From Desulfuromonadales bacterium (lineage in GTDB: Bacteria; Desulfobacterota; Desulfuromonadia; Geobacterales; Pseudopelobacteraceae): a stretch of 44,043 nt of DNA. A model generated the notes under the pieces. It worked only from the letters and a program-made list of their open reading frames with translations. It made no database searches and was not told where the DNA came from. Below are positions 34,702-42,508 of the stretch, in pieces. The stretch is from NCBI GenBank assembly GCA_013377095.1, contig JACAAY010000040.1:1-44043 (forward strand), written 5' to 3'. Both the position numbers and the translations under genes were made by a program. Each line of letters begins with the position of its first letter. Positions within the stretch are counted from its first letter, which is position 1.

Positions 34702-35588
34702 CTCAAGTACGCCTCCGTCGTCTCCTTGTCGAAATGCCCGACCTCCTGGGCCACGGTCGCCTTGGCGTCGTCATGGCTCATACCCCTCTGCTGCAGCTCC
34801 TCCATTCTCTCCTGGGCATAGCTGTGCCGCAGGCCGTGCGCGCCGTTGGAAAAACCAAGCTCCCGCTGACTAGCCGCTGAAAAGCTCTGACTCCACGCCC
34901 TGCCGCCTCCGATGTCGTAGTGCTGAATGTACCTGACCTCACGATCAACTACCTGGCGCGGTTCTGCTAGCCTGGTAGCCTCCAACTGTGCCGCCAGCTC
35001 CCTCGACAGCATCACCTCGCGAATCAGCCCCCCTTTACCCTCAACGGTGTAGCGCTTTCCTTCCCGTCCGGTAAAACGCTCCGTGCTCCACTCCCGGTGG
35101 CTTGATGCCTGGCGCTCGCCGGCCGGCCGGATCGTCAGCAGCTCATGGGCTCGAAGACCGCCATAATGGGCGATCTTCGTTGCCAAGGCGTTCCGTTCCG
35201 ACTGCGCCCAGGAAATCCGATCGATCTGGGCACTGGTGTAGCTCCGGGTGGAGAGGTGGGTTTCCCTCTCGCTCCTGACGACTTCGAGTCTTAACCCCAG
35301 GTGCATCTGGATCGCCTGACGGTCGAGATCGAGAGTCTTCTGGCTGACTGTCGCGGCTCTCTCGGCCAGATACTTCTGGGCAATATTCTCGGTCAAATTG
35401 CGGAGATCTCCCAACCGGTGTTCCCTCATGTATCCGGCAACCATCTTGAGGGAATTGCCATATCCCCGGGCCGTGCCGACACTGTGGATCCTGCCGTCGT
35501 TCCGGTGATCGTGGCGTCCCTTGCCCAAGGCCAGCTTCTGGGAGATGGCATGCTCAGCCTGGGCTTTTTCCGATCTGAAGCTTGGCAT
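34698..35588 (-). CDS. Tyrosine recombinase (second site-specific integrase)
   Basis: A 296-residue integrase-type recombinase with all catalytic residues: Arg146 (YGGLRAHEL), His251-x-x-Arg254 (HGLRHSY), His285 (VGHF) and Tyr294 (TEAYLR), two residues before the C-terminus. The N-terminal ~110 residues are the core-binding domain. ATG at 35588 follows the upstream stop by two bases with GGAGG 8 bases before it; the open frame continues upstream without similarity. It differs from the P4-type integrase at the tRNA and may resolve or circularise the element. Confidence 0.82.
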   Translation of the reverse strand: MPSFRSEKAQAEHAISQKLALGKGRHDHRNDGRIHSVGTARGYGNSLKMVAGYMREHRLGDLRNLTENIAQKYLAERAATVSQKTLDLDRQAIQMHLGLRLEVVRSERETHLSTRSYTSAQIDRISWAQSERNALATKIAHYGGLRAHELLTIRPAGERQASSHREWSTERFTGREGKRYTVEGKGGLIREVMLSRELAAQLEATRLAEPRQVVDREVRYIQHYDIGGGRAWSQSFSAASQRELGFSNGAHGLRHSYAQERMEELQQRGMSHDDAKATVAQEVGHFDKETTEAYLR

Positions 35589-35590
35589 GG

Positions 35591-35893
35591 TTAGACCTCC
35601 TCTTCTGGCAGGTTTATATTTTCCTGCCCGGTTTCGACTATCGTCGTATTCATTTCCGGCAGCTTCCTCATATAACGGTCGATTGAGCTGCGGTGGATCT
35701 TCAACCGATGGTTCACCCTCAGCCATTCCGCCAGGTCGGCGCACGATGCTCCGGCCTGCTTCAAGGCCACCAGTTCGGAACGGTATCTGTCGAGTCGGCT
35801 CTTGCGGTAGAGTTTGCGCCTTGCCTCGGCGCGGCGGGTGCGAATCCACTCGACCTCTTTCTTCGCGTCAAATGTCTCCATGGTCCTGCTCAT
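35591..35893 (-). CDS. Small helix-turn-helix-like protein of the island
   Basis: A 100-residue basic protein. WIRTRRAEARRKLYRKSRLDRY, then LKQAGASCADLAEWLR and HRLKIHRSSIDRYMRKLP, an HTH-like pattern seen in small proteins of integrative elements. AAGGAGG eight bases before the ATG at 35893 favours this over the ATG at 35923. Two bases separate it from the recombinase, so it probably regulates or assists it. Specific function unknown. Confidence 0.65.
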   Translation of the reverse strand: MSRTMETFDAKKEVEWIRTRRAEARRKLYRKSRLDRYRSELVALKQAGASCADLAEWLRVNHRLKIHRSSIDRYMRKLPEMNTTIVETGQENINLPEEEV

Positions 35894-35948
35894 CTGGCTA
35901 TCCTCCTTGCTTTGTCGCGCCATTATTGCTAAATCCGCACTACTGCTG

Positions 35949-35988
35949 TTTCCGCGCTGTGTCTGCGCGTGCTGACACAGCGCGGAAA
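35949..35988. repeat. Perfect 15-bp inverted repeat upstream of the HTH gene
   Basis: TTTCCGCGCTGTGTC and its exact complement with a 10-base loop. Together with GAGGGGGA/TCCCCCTC (35991-35998, 36067-36074), TCCGCGC/GCGCGGA (36084-36101) and the repeat at 36152 it fills the gap between the helicase and HTH genes. Not followed by a T-run, so not a simple terminator. Confidence 0.85.
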
Positions 35989-36151
35989 CTGAGGGGGAGT
36001 GGCAGCTGCGGTTACGGATCGCGCCTGGCGCACAGGCTTGATTAATCAGCTGCGGCGACTATTACATCCCCCTCGGTTTCCGCTCCGCGCACGAGCGCGG
36101 ATAAGGACTTTCGCAAGTCAGCGCACTCTCGTATATGCTTCTCAGCCATTA

Positions 36152-36192
36152 GTTGCGCTGTTGCGCCCCTATAGAGAGCGCAACAGCGCAAC
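36152..36192. repeat. Perfect 15-bp inverted repeat just after the helicase gene
   Basis: GTTGCGCTGTTGCGC and its exact complement with an 11-base loop, ending two bases before the helicase stop codon. No T-run follows on either side. Long perfect stems next to a RepA-type helicase resemble single-strand initiation or origin structures of mobilisable elements (inference). Confidence 0.85.
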
Positions 36193-36194
36193 TT

Positions 36195-37595
36195 TCACTT
36201 TCGGGCATTCTGAATCAGTCCTTGTTCGACCCCCTTTTTCCAATGCCGGCTGACATTGGACTTGTTGAGCTGCAATTCGTTGGCAATTTCCGACTGGGAG
36301 AGGCCCTCGTTTGCCAATGCTATTACCCGGTCAAAGGAGGTGAGCGCTACATCCTTGTAGACCCATTCCTGAAGATCGTTCCGGGGGTTGGTAGTCAGCC
36401 TGGCCTCGAAGCTTGCAGTATCAACCCCCTTGAGATAACGCGCCTTCTCGAAGATCACTTCGAATACCGCGCCCTGGCTTGGATCGTAATCTACCGGGCG
36501 TTTCAGCTTGATTACGGTGTCGAGGATGTCTTCGCGCTTGCTGGCACCGCGCTGCTCGCCATTCTTGCCGCTGTGATGGATGAACAGGACGGCCCGCCCG
36601 GCTGCCCGTTGCCTCAAGGCCCATCCCTGGACCGGGAGCCAGCTTTCGGCTTCGTTTTCTCGCCCAGACCTGCAGAGGCAACTGATGTTGTCAACGACGA
36701 TCAGGGCCGTCTCCGGGGTGAGCATGGCGTTCACCGCAGTCTGCCCTTCCAGGGTGGACAGATCCGGCATACAGCCTAATTCCTGCAGGTCGGGGGTGAT
36801 GATCCGGAAATAGTCCGGTAGTGGCTCTCCGTCATTGCTGGCGGTTATCGCCGCCAGACGTTCCTTAAGGGCGCTCCCCGGCATTTCACCGTCGAGATAG
36901 AGGACCCCTCGCGGCTGGGGTGACCGCCATTTGAGGAATTCCCCGCCGCTGGCCACGGCATAGGCAATGCCCAGGCCGACGTGGGTCTTGCCCAACCCGC
37001 GCCAGGCGTGAATCATGCTCAGGCTCTGGGTGAGAATTATGGGGGACAACAGGCTCTCCCGTTCGGGAAAGCTGGTCTGTAGGATCTCCTGGAGGGAGAG
37101 GGCCTTGAGCCTTTTTCCTGGCTCCCGGAATTGTTCCTCCTCCTGCAGTTCAGACAGGCAGGGAAATACCTCTCGAAAATTTCCCGGATCGATTACCAGT
37201 TCATAGGCAAGTCGGTTGATCTTCCGCTCCCGTGCTTTTCTCCCGACTATCCGGGCGTAATATTCCACGTTCTGGGAGGTGGGTGTGAAATCCACCAACT
37301 CCATGACAAAGGGGGCGCCGCCAACCTGCTCCAGGTTTCCTTCCTCCTTCAGCCGGTTGCATACCGTCACAAGGTCGACTGGGATGTTTTCTGTGTGAAG
37401 CGACACCAGGAGGGTGAAGATAATCCGGTTGCGTTCCTGGTAAAAATCACTTTCTGTTATCAAGGACGTTACCTTCGGGGTGCAGCCTTGATCCAGGAGA
37501 ATGGCCCCCAGGACCGACATCTCGGCGGCCTGAATCTCGTCAAACGGTCGATGAAAGGGTTCCGTCTGTATTGGAGTGTGTCTTGTCGATTCCAT
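36195..37595 (-). CDS. DnaB-N / RepA-type replicative helicase with HTH tail
   Basis: A 466-residue protein. Residues 15-120 are a DnaB N-terminal domain (AAEMSVLGAILLDQ, FYQERNRIIF, DLVTVCNRL, VEYYARIV). Residues 185-390 are a RecA-like AAA_25/RepA ATPase with Walker A AWRGLGKT (197-204; Ala replaces the first Gly, as commonly seen in these RepA proteins), DGEMPG and Walker B LIVVDN (298-303). Residues 430-455 form a winged or plain HTH (LSQSEIANELQLNKSNVSRHW). It probably unwinds DNA to replicate the island after excision. GGAGG six bases before the ATG supports the start. It follows the AlpA-like gene by 24 bases. Confidence 0.85.
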   Translation of the reverse strand: MESTRHTPIQTEPFHRPFDEIQAAEMSVLGAILLDQGCTPKVTSLITESDFYQERNRIIFTLLVSLHTENIPVDLVTVCNRLKEEGNLEQVGGAPFVMELVDFTPTSQNVEYYARIVGRKARERKINRLAYELVIDPGNFREVFPCLSELQEEEQFREPGKRLKALSLQEILQTSFPERESLLSPIILTQSLSMIHAWRGLGKTHVGLGIAYAVASGGEFLKWRSPQPRGVLYLDGEMPGSALKERLAAITASNDGEPLPDYFRIITPDLQELGCMPDLSTLEGQTAVNAMLTPETALIVVDNISCLCRSGRENEAESWLPVQGWALRQRAAGRAVLFIHHSGKNGEQRGASKREDILDTVIKLKRPVDYDPSQGAVFEVIFEKARYLKGVDTASFEARLTTNPRNDLQEWVYKDVALTSFDRVIALANEGLSQSEIANELQLNKSNVSRHWKKGVEQGLIQNARK

Positions 37596-37619
37596 ATGGT
37601 TCCTCCAATAGGTTCCGAA

Positions 37620-37865
37620 CTATTCCGCTACGATCGAGCCGCGGGAAATGAGTTCCCGGATTTCCTCGATTCTCCAGGCGGTAATTTTGGGTCCGAGTTT
37701 TACCGGACGGGGATAGAGGCCGGATTTGACTCCGGCCCACCAGGTGCTCTTGGAGACCGGGATGATCGGTGGAACGGGTGGATCGGCCTTGGGATTTCCG
37801 ACGATCTGCGACAGGCGCACATAGCCGGTCTCGGGTAAAGTGAATCTGGTTGTGATGTTAGACAT
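37620..37865 (-). CDS. AlpA-like excisionase/regulator
   Basis: An 81-residue MerR-like winged-helix protein: LPETGYVRLSQIVG, VSKSTWWAGVKSGLYPRPVKLGPKITAWRIEEI, matching the AlpA family that controls P4-type integrase genes and excision. AAGGAGG with 8-base spacing fixes the ATG at 37865. First gene of the helicase-HTH-recombinase string, so probably its regulator. Confidence 0.82.
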   Translation of the reverse strand: MSNITTRFTLPETGYVRLSQIVGNPKADPPVPPIIPVSKSTWWAGVKSGLYPRPVKLGPKITAWRIEEIRELISRGSIVAE

Positions 37866-38689
37866 ATGTTCTGCCTCCTTGATTAGTGATTGGAGATCCC
37901 GCGCCGGACGTTCGGTAGGCAAACCTGTGACTGGCTGGTGTTCGACAGGGCGAGGCAGTACTGGAATATTTTGCGTGGGTCTAAGGCGTGAGCGGAGGAT
38001 GCTGCTGCTGATCTGTGGCGTCTCAGCAAACAGGCCATTACCCTTGCGGGTGATGGCCTGTCCACTGAAACATTATGAAGTGTTTTTTTGGTCCCGATCT
38101 GGGTAAACTGCTCCCTCCCGCTGCAACGAGGTGACTGCAAGTCAAACCTATAGATACTTGCAGATACAGCTGCAACGCGAAGGCCAAACCCGTGAGATTC
38201 TTTAGTGTGCCGGCCCGTTAAGTCACTATAGGGCGCACTTCGTTTAGCCTGCCTCCATGTAGACAGGTGACTATCGCGTTGTTTTCCTCGGCCAGAGGCA
38301 TGGTGGCTCGGAGGAGTGACTGACTGCCCTTGCGGTGCCCGCACCCAGTCACGGTGCTCTTTTCCCCCGGTTCAACAGGGCAATATTGATTTGCCGGTTA
38401 GTTTGACCTGACCTATCTGCCCGTAGATCGGCCAAATAATTTGTCTTTGTCACCGTCCAAGTGCGGGGCATCGCAAACAGACTGAATGTTGGCATCAAGT
38501 TTCGCCAAGTCTCATGTGGTGGCCTTTGACCCCGCCATGTCGAGCGGAATCAACCTATGTAAGGCTGGATAATAAAGATTCGGACAATAACGTCAAGAGA
38601 AAAAATCTGACATTACTTTTAAAAAACAATATGATACATCCTGAATACAAATGAAACGAAATGAAAACATGCCATCGAAGAGATGAAGC
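37866..38689. other. Long non-coding segment with strong hairpins between AlpA and integrase
   Basis: 824 bases. CAGGCCATTACCC/GGGTGATGGCCTG (38031-38060, TTGC loop, one T-G pair) and GTGACTG/CAGTCAC (38316-38352) are clear stems. An open minus-strand frame at 37883-38344 gives a low-complexity, Ser/Arg-rich peptide that I do not accept as a protein. The segment is GC-balanced and looks maintained rather than decayed; it may hold a non-coding RNA or the attachment and promoter region of the island. Confidence 0.45.
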
Positions 38690-39931
38690 TTATCTGATGG
38701 TCCGATCGGGAAATTGAATGATCTTTGCCCCGCTTTTCAGCTTGTCGAGATAGTCAGCCCACGTCTGCATCATCTTCCGTCGTTCGACAAGGTGGGCAGT
38801 CCGGTTGTAGGCCCGGCCATTCGGATCTCTCACGGCGTGGGCAAGCTGGTGTTCGATGAAGTCCGGCCGGACTTGCAGGATCTCGTCGAGGATGGTGCGG
38901 GCCATGGCCCGGAACCCGTGGGTCGTCATCTCCTCCTTGTCGTATCCCATGCGGCGAAAGGCGGCGAGCATGGCAACGTTACTCATTGGACGTTTGTTGG
39001 AGCGAAGGGAAGGTAACAGGTATATGCCATCGCCGGTCAGTTTGTGAAGTTCCCTGAGTATGTTAACGGCCTGTCTTGAGAGAGGGACGAGGTGGGGCTG
39101 TTTCGTTTTCATTCTGGCGGCGGGGATGTTCCACTCTGCCGTCTCAAGGTCGATCTCCGACCATTCTGCTTTTTGCAGTTCGCCGGGGCGAACGAATACC
39201 AGGGGAGCGATCTGCAAGGCGTATTTGACGGTAAATGTTCCGCTGTAATCGTCGATCGCTCTGAGCAGCCCGGCGACCTTCTTCGGGTCCGTGATTGCAG
39301 CGTGGTGTTTTTCTTCGACCTTAGTGAGTATGTCACCGGTCTTTAGGTCGGCCGTGGGATTGTTCTCGACCCAGTCATTATTCAGGGCATAACGGAATAT
39401 CTGGCCACAGTAGATTTTTATCCGCTTGGCCGTCTCAATTTTCCCCCGCGCCTCGATACCCTTGAGTAGAGAGATAATATCAGACCGTCTTATCTCTACA
39501 ACGGGACGGTTGCCGATTACCGGGAAAATGTCACGCTCCAGGCGGCTCATGACTGTGGAGCAATGGCTTGCACTCCAGACCGGTTCATTCTTGGCAAACC
39601 ATTCGCGGGCTACCGTTTCGAACGTTCGGTGCTCCGCGGTCTGTACTTCTTTTTGAGCTTTCCGGATATCGCCCGGGTCTACACCATTTGAGAGGAGTTT
39701 TTTTGCATCGTCCCGGCGCTTCCGGGCTTCGGCGAGAGTAATAATCGGGTAGGAGCCAAAGGAAAGCTTTTTTTCTTTCCCGGCTATGCGGTACTTCATA
39801 TGCCAAAGCTTCCCGCCCTTGGGAGTCACCAACAGGAACAGCCCACCGCCATCGAACAGCTTAAGGTCTTTGGAGGAAGGTTTTGCGTTCTTTACCTGAA
39901 ATTCCGTCAGAGGCTGAATTCGCTTCGGCAT
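38690..39931 (-). CDS. P4-type tyrosine integrase
   Basis: A 413-residue integrase. The N-terminal DUF4102-type arm-binding domain (FQVKNAKPS, DGGGLFLLVTPKGGKLWHMKY) and SAM-like core (TFETVAREWF, VVEIRRSDII) precede the catalytic domain with Arg248 (FVRPGEL), His338-x-x-Arg341 (THGFRAMART), His365 (HQLAHAV) and Tyr375 (GRAYNRT). AAGGAGG eight bases before the ATG at 39931 sets the start. It lies directly beside the 3' end of tRNA-Glu, the standard target of this family, and reads away from the tRNA. Confidence 0.93.
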   Translation of the reverse strand: MPKRIQPLTEFQVKNAKPSSKDLKLFDGGGLFLLVTPKGGKLWHMKYRIAGKEKKLSFGSYPIITLAEARKRRDDAKKLLSNGVDPGDIRKAQKEVQTAEHRTFETVAREWFAKNEPVWSASHCSTVMSRLERDIFPVIGNRPVVEIRRSDIISLLKGIEARGKIETAKRIKIYCGQIFRYALNNDWVENNPTADLKTGDILTKVEEKHHAAITDPKKVAGLLRAIDDYSGTFTVKYALQIAPLVFVRPGELQKAEWSEIDLETAEWNIPAARMKTKQPHLVPLSRQAVNILRELHKLTGDGIYLLPSLRSNKRPMSNVAMLAAFRRMGYDKEEMTTHGFRAMARTILDEILQVRPDFIEHQLAHAVRDPNGRAYNRTAHLVERRKMMQTWADYLDKLKSGAKIIQFPDRTIR

Positions 39932-40051
39932 GGCCAATACCTCCTTTTGGGGGCTTGCCAAAATGTGGGGTGGGGGCCGGTCCCTAAAACAGCCCCCAAA
40001 CTTTATGGATTGTAGTATATCAAGGTGGATATTGCTGGACAATAGAAAAAG

Positions 40052-40078
40052 AAAAAGCCCTGATTTCTCAGGGCTTTT
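40052..40078 (-). terminator. Terminator after tRNA-Glu
   Basis: AAAAGCCCTGA/TCAGGGCTTTT, an 11-bp stem with a four-base loop and T-runs on both sides, so it could work in both directions. It lies 32 bases past the tRNA-Glu CCA end. Confidence 0.85.
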
Positions 40079-40109
40079 AAACTTAACCGGACAGTGCCGG
40101 ATGTTTGAA

Positions 40110-40187
<78 letters not shown>

Positions 40188-40254
40188 GTTTCTTGAATAT
40201 CGCATCTGGCCCGCCGAAGCGGTGTTGGCCCAATGCAGACGCGATAGACTTCAA

Positions 40255-40283
40255 CTAATACTGTAAGATTTTATTTTGGTCAA
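40255..40283 (-). promoter_or_regulatory. Sigma-70 promoter of tRNA-Glu
   Basis: TTGACC (-35, 40278-40283) and TATTAG (-10, 40255-40260) on the minus strand with exactly 17 bases between, about 67 bases before the mature tRNA 5' end. Confidence 0.7.
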
Positions 40284-40385
40284 TACTTTTTTTTGTTCAG
40301 TGTATTTTTTTTTACGGATGCGGATAATGTCGAGCAAACGACCTGCCTGATAAAGCGGAAGATGTGCTGTCAGTCCGTGAGACAC

Positions 40386-40421
40386 AAAAAAAGGGGTTGC
40401 GGTGTTACCCGAAACCCCTGA
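40386..40421 (-). terminator. Terminator after tRNA-Lys
   Basis: On the minus strand AGGGGTT/AACCCCT with an inner CGG/CCG pairing, followed by an eight-T run. It begins about six bases past the CCA end of tRNA-Lys. Confidence 0.85.
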
Positions 40422-40426
40422 TTTTT

Positions 40427-40502
40427 TGGTGAGCCGCGTTGGGGTCGAACCAACGACCACCTGATTAAAAGTCAGGTGCTCTACCGACTGAGCTAGCGGC
40501 TC
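40427..40502 (-). tRNA. tRNA-Lys (anticodon UUU)
   Basis: On the minus strand GAGCCGCTAGCTCAG ... CTGACTTTTAATCAG ... GGTTCGACCCC ... GCGGCTCACCA. Acceptor stem pairs 7/7, the anticodon TTT sits in a CTTTTAA loop, and CCA is encoded. 76 bases. Confidence 0.95.
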
Positions 40503-40516
40503 AATTAAGAATTGAT

Positions 40517-40545
40517 CTTTTACTACAGCTTGCAAGGGGAGTCAA
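40517..40545 (-). promoter_or_regulatory. Sigma-70 promoter of tRNA-Lys
   Basis: TTGACT (40540-40545) and TAAAAG (40517-40522) on the minus strand with a 17-base spacer, about 15 bases before the tRNA 5' end. Confidence 0.7.
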
Positions 40546-40789
40546 TATTTTTTTTGATCTTGAGCATGTTTTTTTTAAAGTATGACGGATTGTTAGTGGG
40601 TTTATGTGCTGGTATTGTCGAATTCAGTCTTAATTTCAAATAGATAAAAATCTTTGGTTGTAGGTTGCTTCCATCCTCTCCAAAACTATTTGGTGCGCGG
40701 GAGACTATGGTATACAGTGTCAACTCGGGAGCCAGGGGTGCAGAGTGTTGTTCAGAGTATAGATTAGACCCGCTCATAAAGTGAGAGTT

Positions 40790-41935
40790 ATGAAAGATAA
40801 AATCAGTGTCGCATACGTTGACACCTATGAGTATGAACGGTTGCGGGGTGCTGTACTGGCGTTGCTGGAGCCGCTGGGGGGGATTAGTGCATTTGTGGGG
40901 CCGGGAGAGCGGGTGCTGCTCAAGCCGAATATGCTGGCTGCCAGAGCGCCTGCTTTGGCCGTGACCACCCATCCATCCCTGGTCAGGGTCGTGGCGGAAC
41001 TGGTTCGTGAAGCCGGTGCCACGGTGTTGGTTGGCGACAGTCCCGGTATCGACGGGTTTCAGCGTGTTGCGGAGCGCAGCGGTATCGGCCGGGCAGCCCG
41101 TGAAGGAGGTGCTCAGCTGGTTCCCTTCGATGATGTGGTTGAACTCTCGGGGAGCGGCACATTCCGACGTATCGAGCTTGCCCGAGTCTACTGGGAGGCT
41201 GACAAGATCATCAACCTGCCCAAGTTGAAGACCCATGAGATGATGACCATGACCTGCGCCGTAAAAAATCTCTTCGGCGCCGTGGTGGGAACTGAAAAAG
41301 CTGGCTGGCATCTCAAGGCTGGCACCTCTCGGCAGCAGTTCGCACAGCTGATGCTGGAGATCTATCTGCTGAAAAAGCCGACTCTGAATATCGTGGATGC
41401 TATTGTTGCCATGGAGGGTGACGGACCGGGGAGTGGTGCCCCGGTCAATCTGAACGCGCTGATTGCCGGAGTTAATCCCGTTGCCGTGGATCTGATTGCT
41501 GCGCGGTTGGCGGGGATACCGCCTGAGCTGCTGCATATTGAGCGTGAGGCGGAGCGTATGGGACTTGACGGTGTTCATCGGGAAGAGGTGGACGTTGTCG
41601 GAGCAGCTCTGGAGATGTTTGGCAGCAATACATTCCGATTGCCCAAGGGGTTGGATGTGCAGTTCGGGCTGCCCGGGTTCCTGAAAAAAGGGCTCAGGCG
41701 TCATCTGACGGCGCGACCGGTTGCACACAAGCAACGCTGTGTCCTCTGCGGTATTTGCCGGGACACCTGTCCACCTCAGGTGATCACCATACAGAACAGC
41801 GCCCTGTCGATCGACGAAGGGCGCTGTATTCGATGCTGGTGCTGTCGTGAGCTCTGTCCCAAGGATGCCATGGAGGTGCGGCGTGGTGTGCTGATGAAGC
41901 TGCTCACGATGCTGCGGGAAAGAAGAAGTCGTTAG
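40790..41935 (+). CDS. DUF362 protein with C-terminal 2x[4Fe-4S] ferredoxin domain
   Basis: A 381-residue protein. Residues 1-300 are a DUF362 domain (VLLKPNMLA, VLVGDSPGIDGF, INLPKLKTHEMMTMTCAVKNLFGAVVG-type core, IVDAIVAMEGDGPGSGAP, NPVAVDLIAARLAGI). The C-terminus has two CxxCxxCxxxCP motifs, CVLCGICRDTCP and CIRCWCCRELCP, for two [4Fe-4S] clusters. Such proteins are common in anaerobes and probably transfer electrons, but the reaction is unknown. ATG at 40790 is preferred; a GTG at 40781 is in frame, and neither has a strong ribosome site. It converges with the DksA-type gene, overlapping by four bases. Confidence 0.85.
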   Translation: MKDKISVAYVDTYEYERLRGAVLALLEPLGGISAFVGPGERVLLKPNMLAARAPALAVTTHPSLVRVVAELVREAGATVLVGDSPGIDGFQRVAERSGIGRAAREGGAQLVPFDDVVELSGSGTFRRIELARVYWEADKIINLPKLKTHEMMTMTCAVKNLFGAVVGTEKAGWHLKAGTSRQQFAQLMLEIYLLKKPTLNIVDAIVAMEGDGPGSGAPVNLNALIAGVNPVAVDLIAARLAGIPPELLHIEREAERMGLDGVHREEVDVVGAALEMFGSNTFRLPKGLDVQFGLPGFLKKGLRRHLTARPVAHKQRCVLCGICRDTCPPQVITIQNSALSIDEGRCIRCWCCRELCPKDAMEVRRGVLMKLLTMLRERRSR

Positions 41936-42369
41936 GACTCATCCTCCTCACTGCCCAGGGGAATTTCCCGGTAGGCGCGGTCTTCCTCGAAGCGTTTTGT
42001 CTGGGCCTGAATCTTCTCCAGATCGGATTTGCATCTGACGCAGTGGCGTGCAAAGGGCATGGCCTTCAGGCGTCCCAGGGGAATCTCTTCTTCGCACTCC
42101 TCGCAGATGCCGTATTCCCCCTCATTGATGCGCAGCAGCGCTTCATCGATGGCGTGCAGTTTCTCGCGTTCGCGATCTCCCAGCAAGAGACCCAGTTCAC
42201 GATCACGCTCCGATGAGGCCTGGTCATAGATGTCGCCACTCGGTTCGTTGATGGTGAGAACGTCGGTTCCGCTTTTCAGGGACTTATGGATTTCACGAAG
42301 AGTGTCATCCTTCATTTTATGGAGAATAGTGTTGATTTCATTCCATTTGTTGCTTTTTTGTTGTGCCAT
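41932..42369 (-). CDS. dksA: DksA/TraR-family zinc-finger RNA polymerase regulator
   Basis: A 145-residue protein. N-terminal helix (about 1-30), coiled-coil with DIYDQA (46-51), which fits the DxxDxA tip motif needed for DksA action in the polymerase secondary channel, then a C4 zinc finger with Cys89, Cys92, Cys110 and Cys113. Length and motifs match DksA. Paralogues are frequent in Deltaproteobacteria, so this may not be the main ppGpp cofactor. ATG at 42369; a candidate promoter lies at 42433-42461. Confidence 0.88.
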   Translation of the reverse strand: MAQQKSNKWNEINTILHKMKDDTLREIHKSLKSGTDVLTINEPSGDIYDQASSERDRELGLLLGDREREKLHAIDEALLRINEGEYGICEECEEEIPLGRLKAMPFARHCVRCKSDLEKIQAQTKRFEEDRAYREIPLGSEEDES

Positions 42370-42432
42370 GTCGCGCTCCGGTACTGTTTGGATGTTTCAA
42401 AATGAGCTATTGGGGTACATTTGAAGGCGGCA

Positions 42433-42461
42433 CTTCTAACAAAAAAAAAACTGCTTGTCAA
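42433..42461 (-). promoter_or_regulatory. Candidate promoter of the dksA-type gene
   Basis: A perfect TTGACA (-35, 42456-42461) on the minus strand, 17 bases, then TAGAAG (-10, 42433-42438), separated by a T-rich spacer. The -10 is weak. It would give a leader of about 55 bases. Confidence 0.5.
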
Positions 42462-42508
42462 GATAAATGGGTTGCACGGTATGACACAATCACTTCGTAA
42501 AGCCGGGC

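Noticed and set aside
35949..36192. Inverted repeats as transcription terminators
   Set aside because: Stems are long and perfect but no T-run follows on either strand.
37883..38344. 153-codon minus-strand frame near the AlpA gene
   Set aside because: Ser/Arg/His-rich composition, overlaps the AlpA ribosome-site region and strong hairpins, no domain; better read as non-coding sequence.
40523..41734. 403-codon minus-strand frame opposite the DUF362 gene
   Set aside because: The plus strand carries a protein with two perfect ferredoxin motifs; the antisense frame has no recognisable domain.
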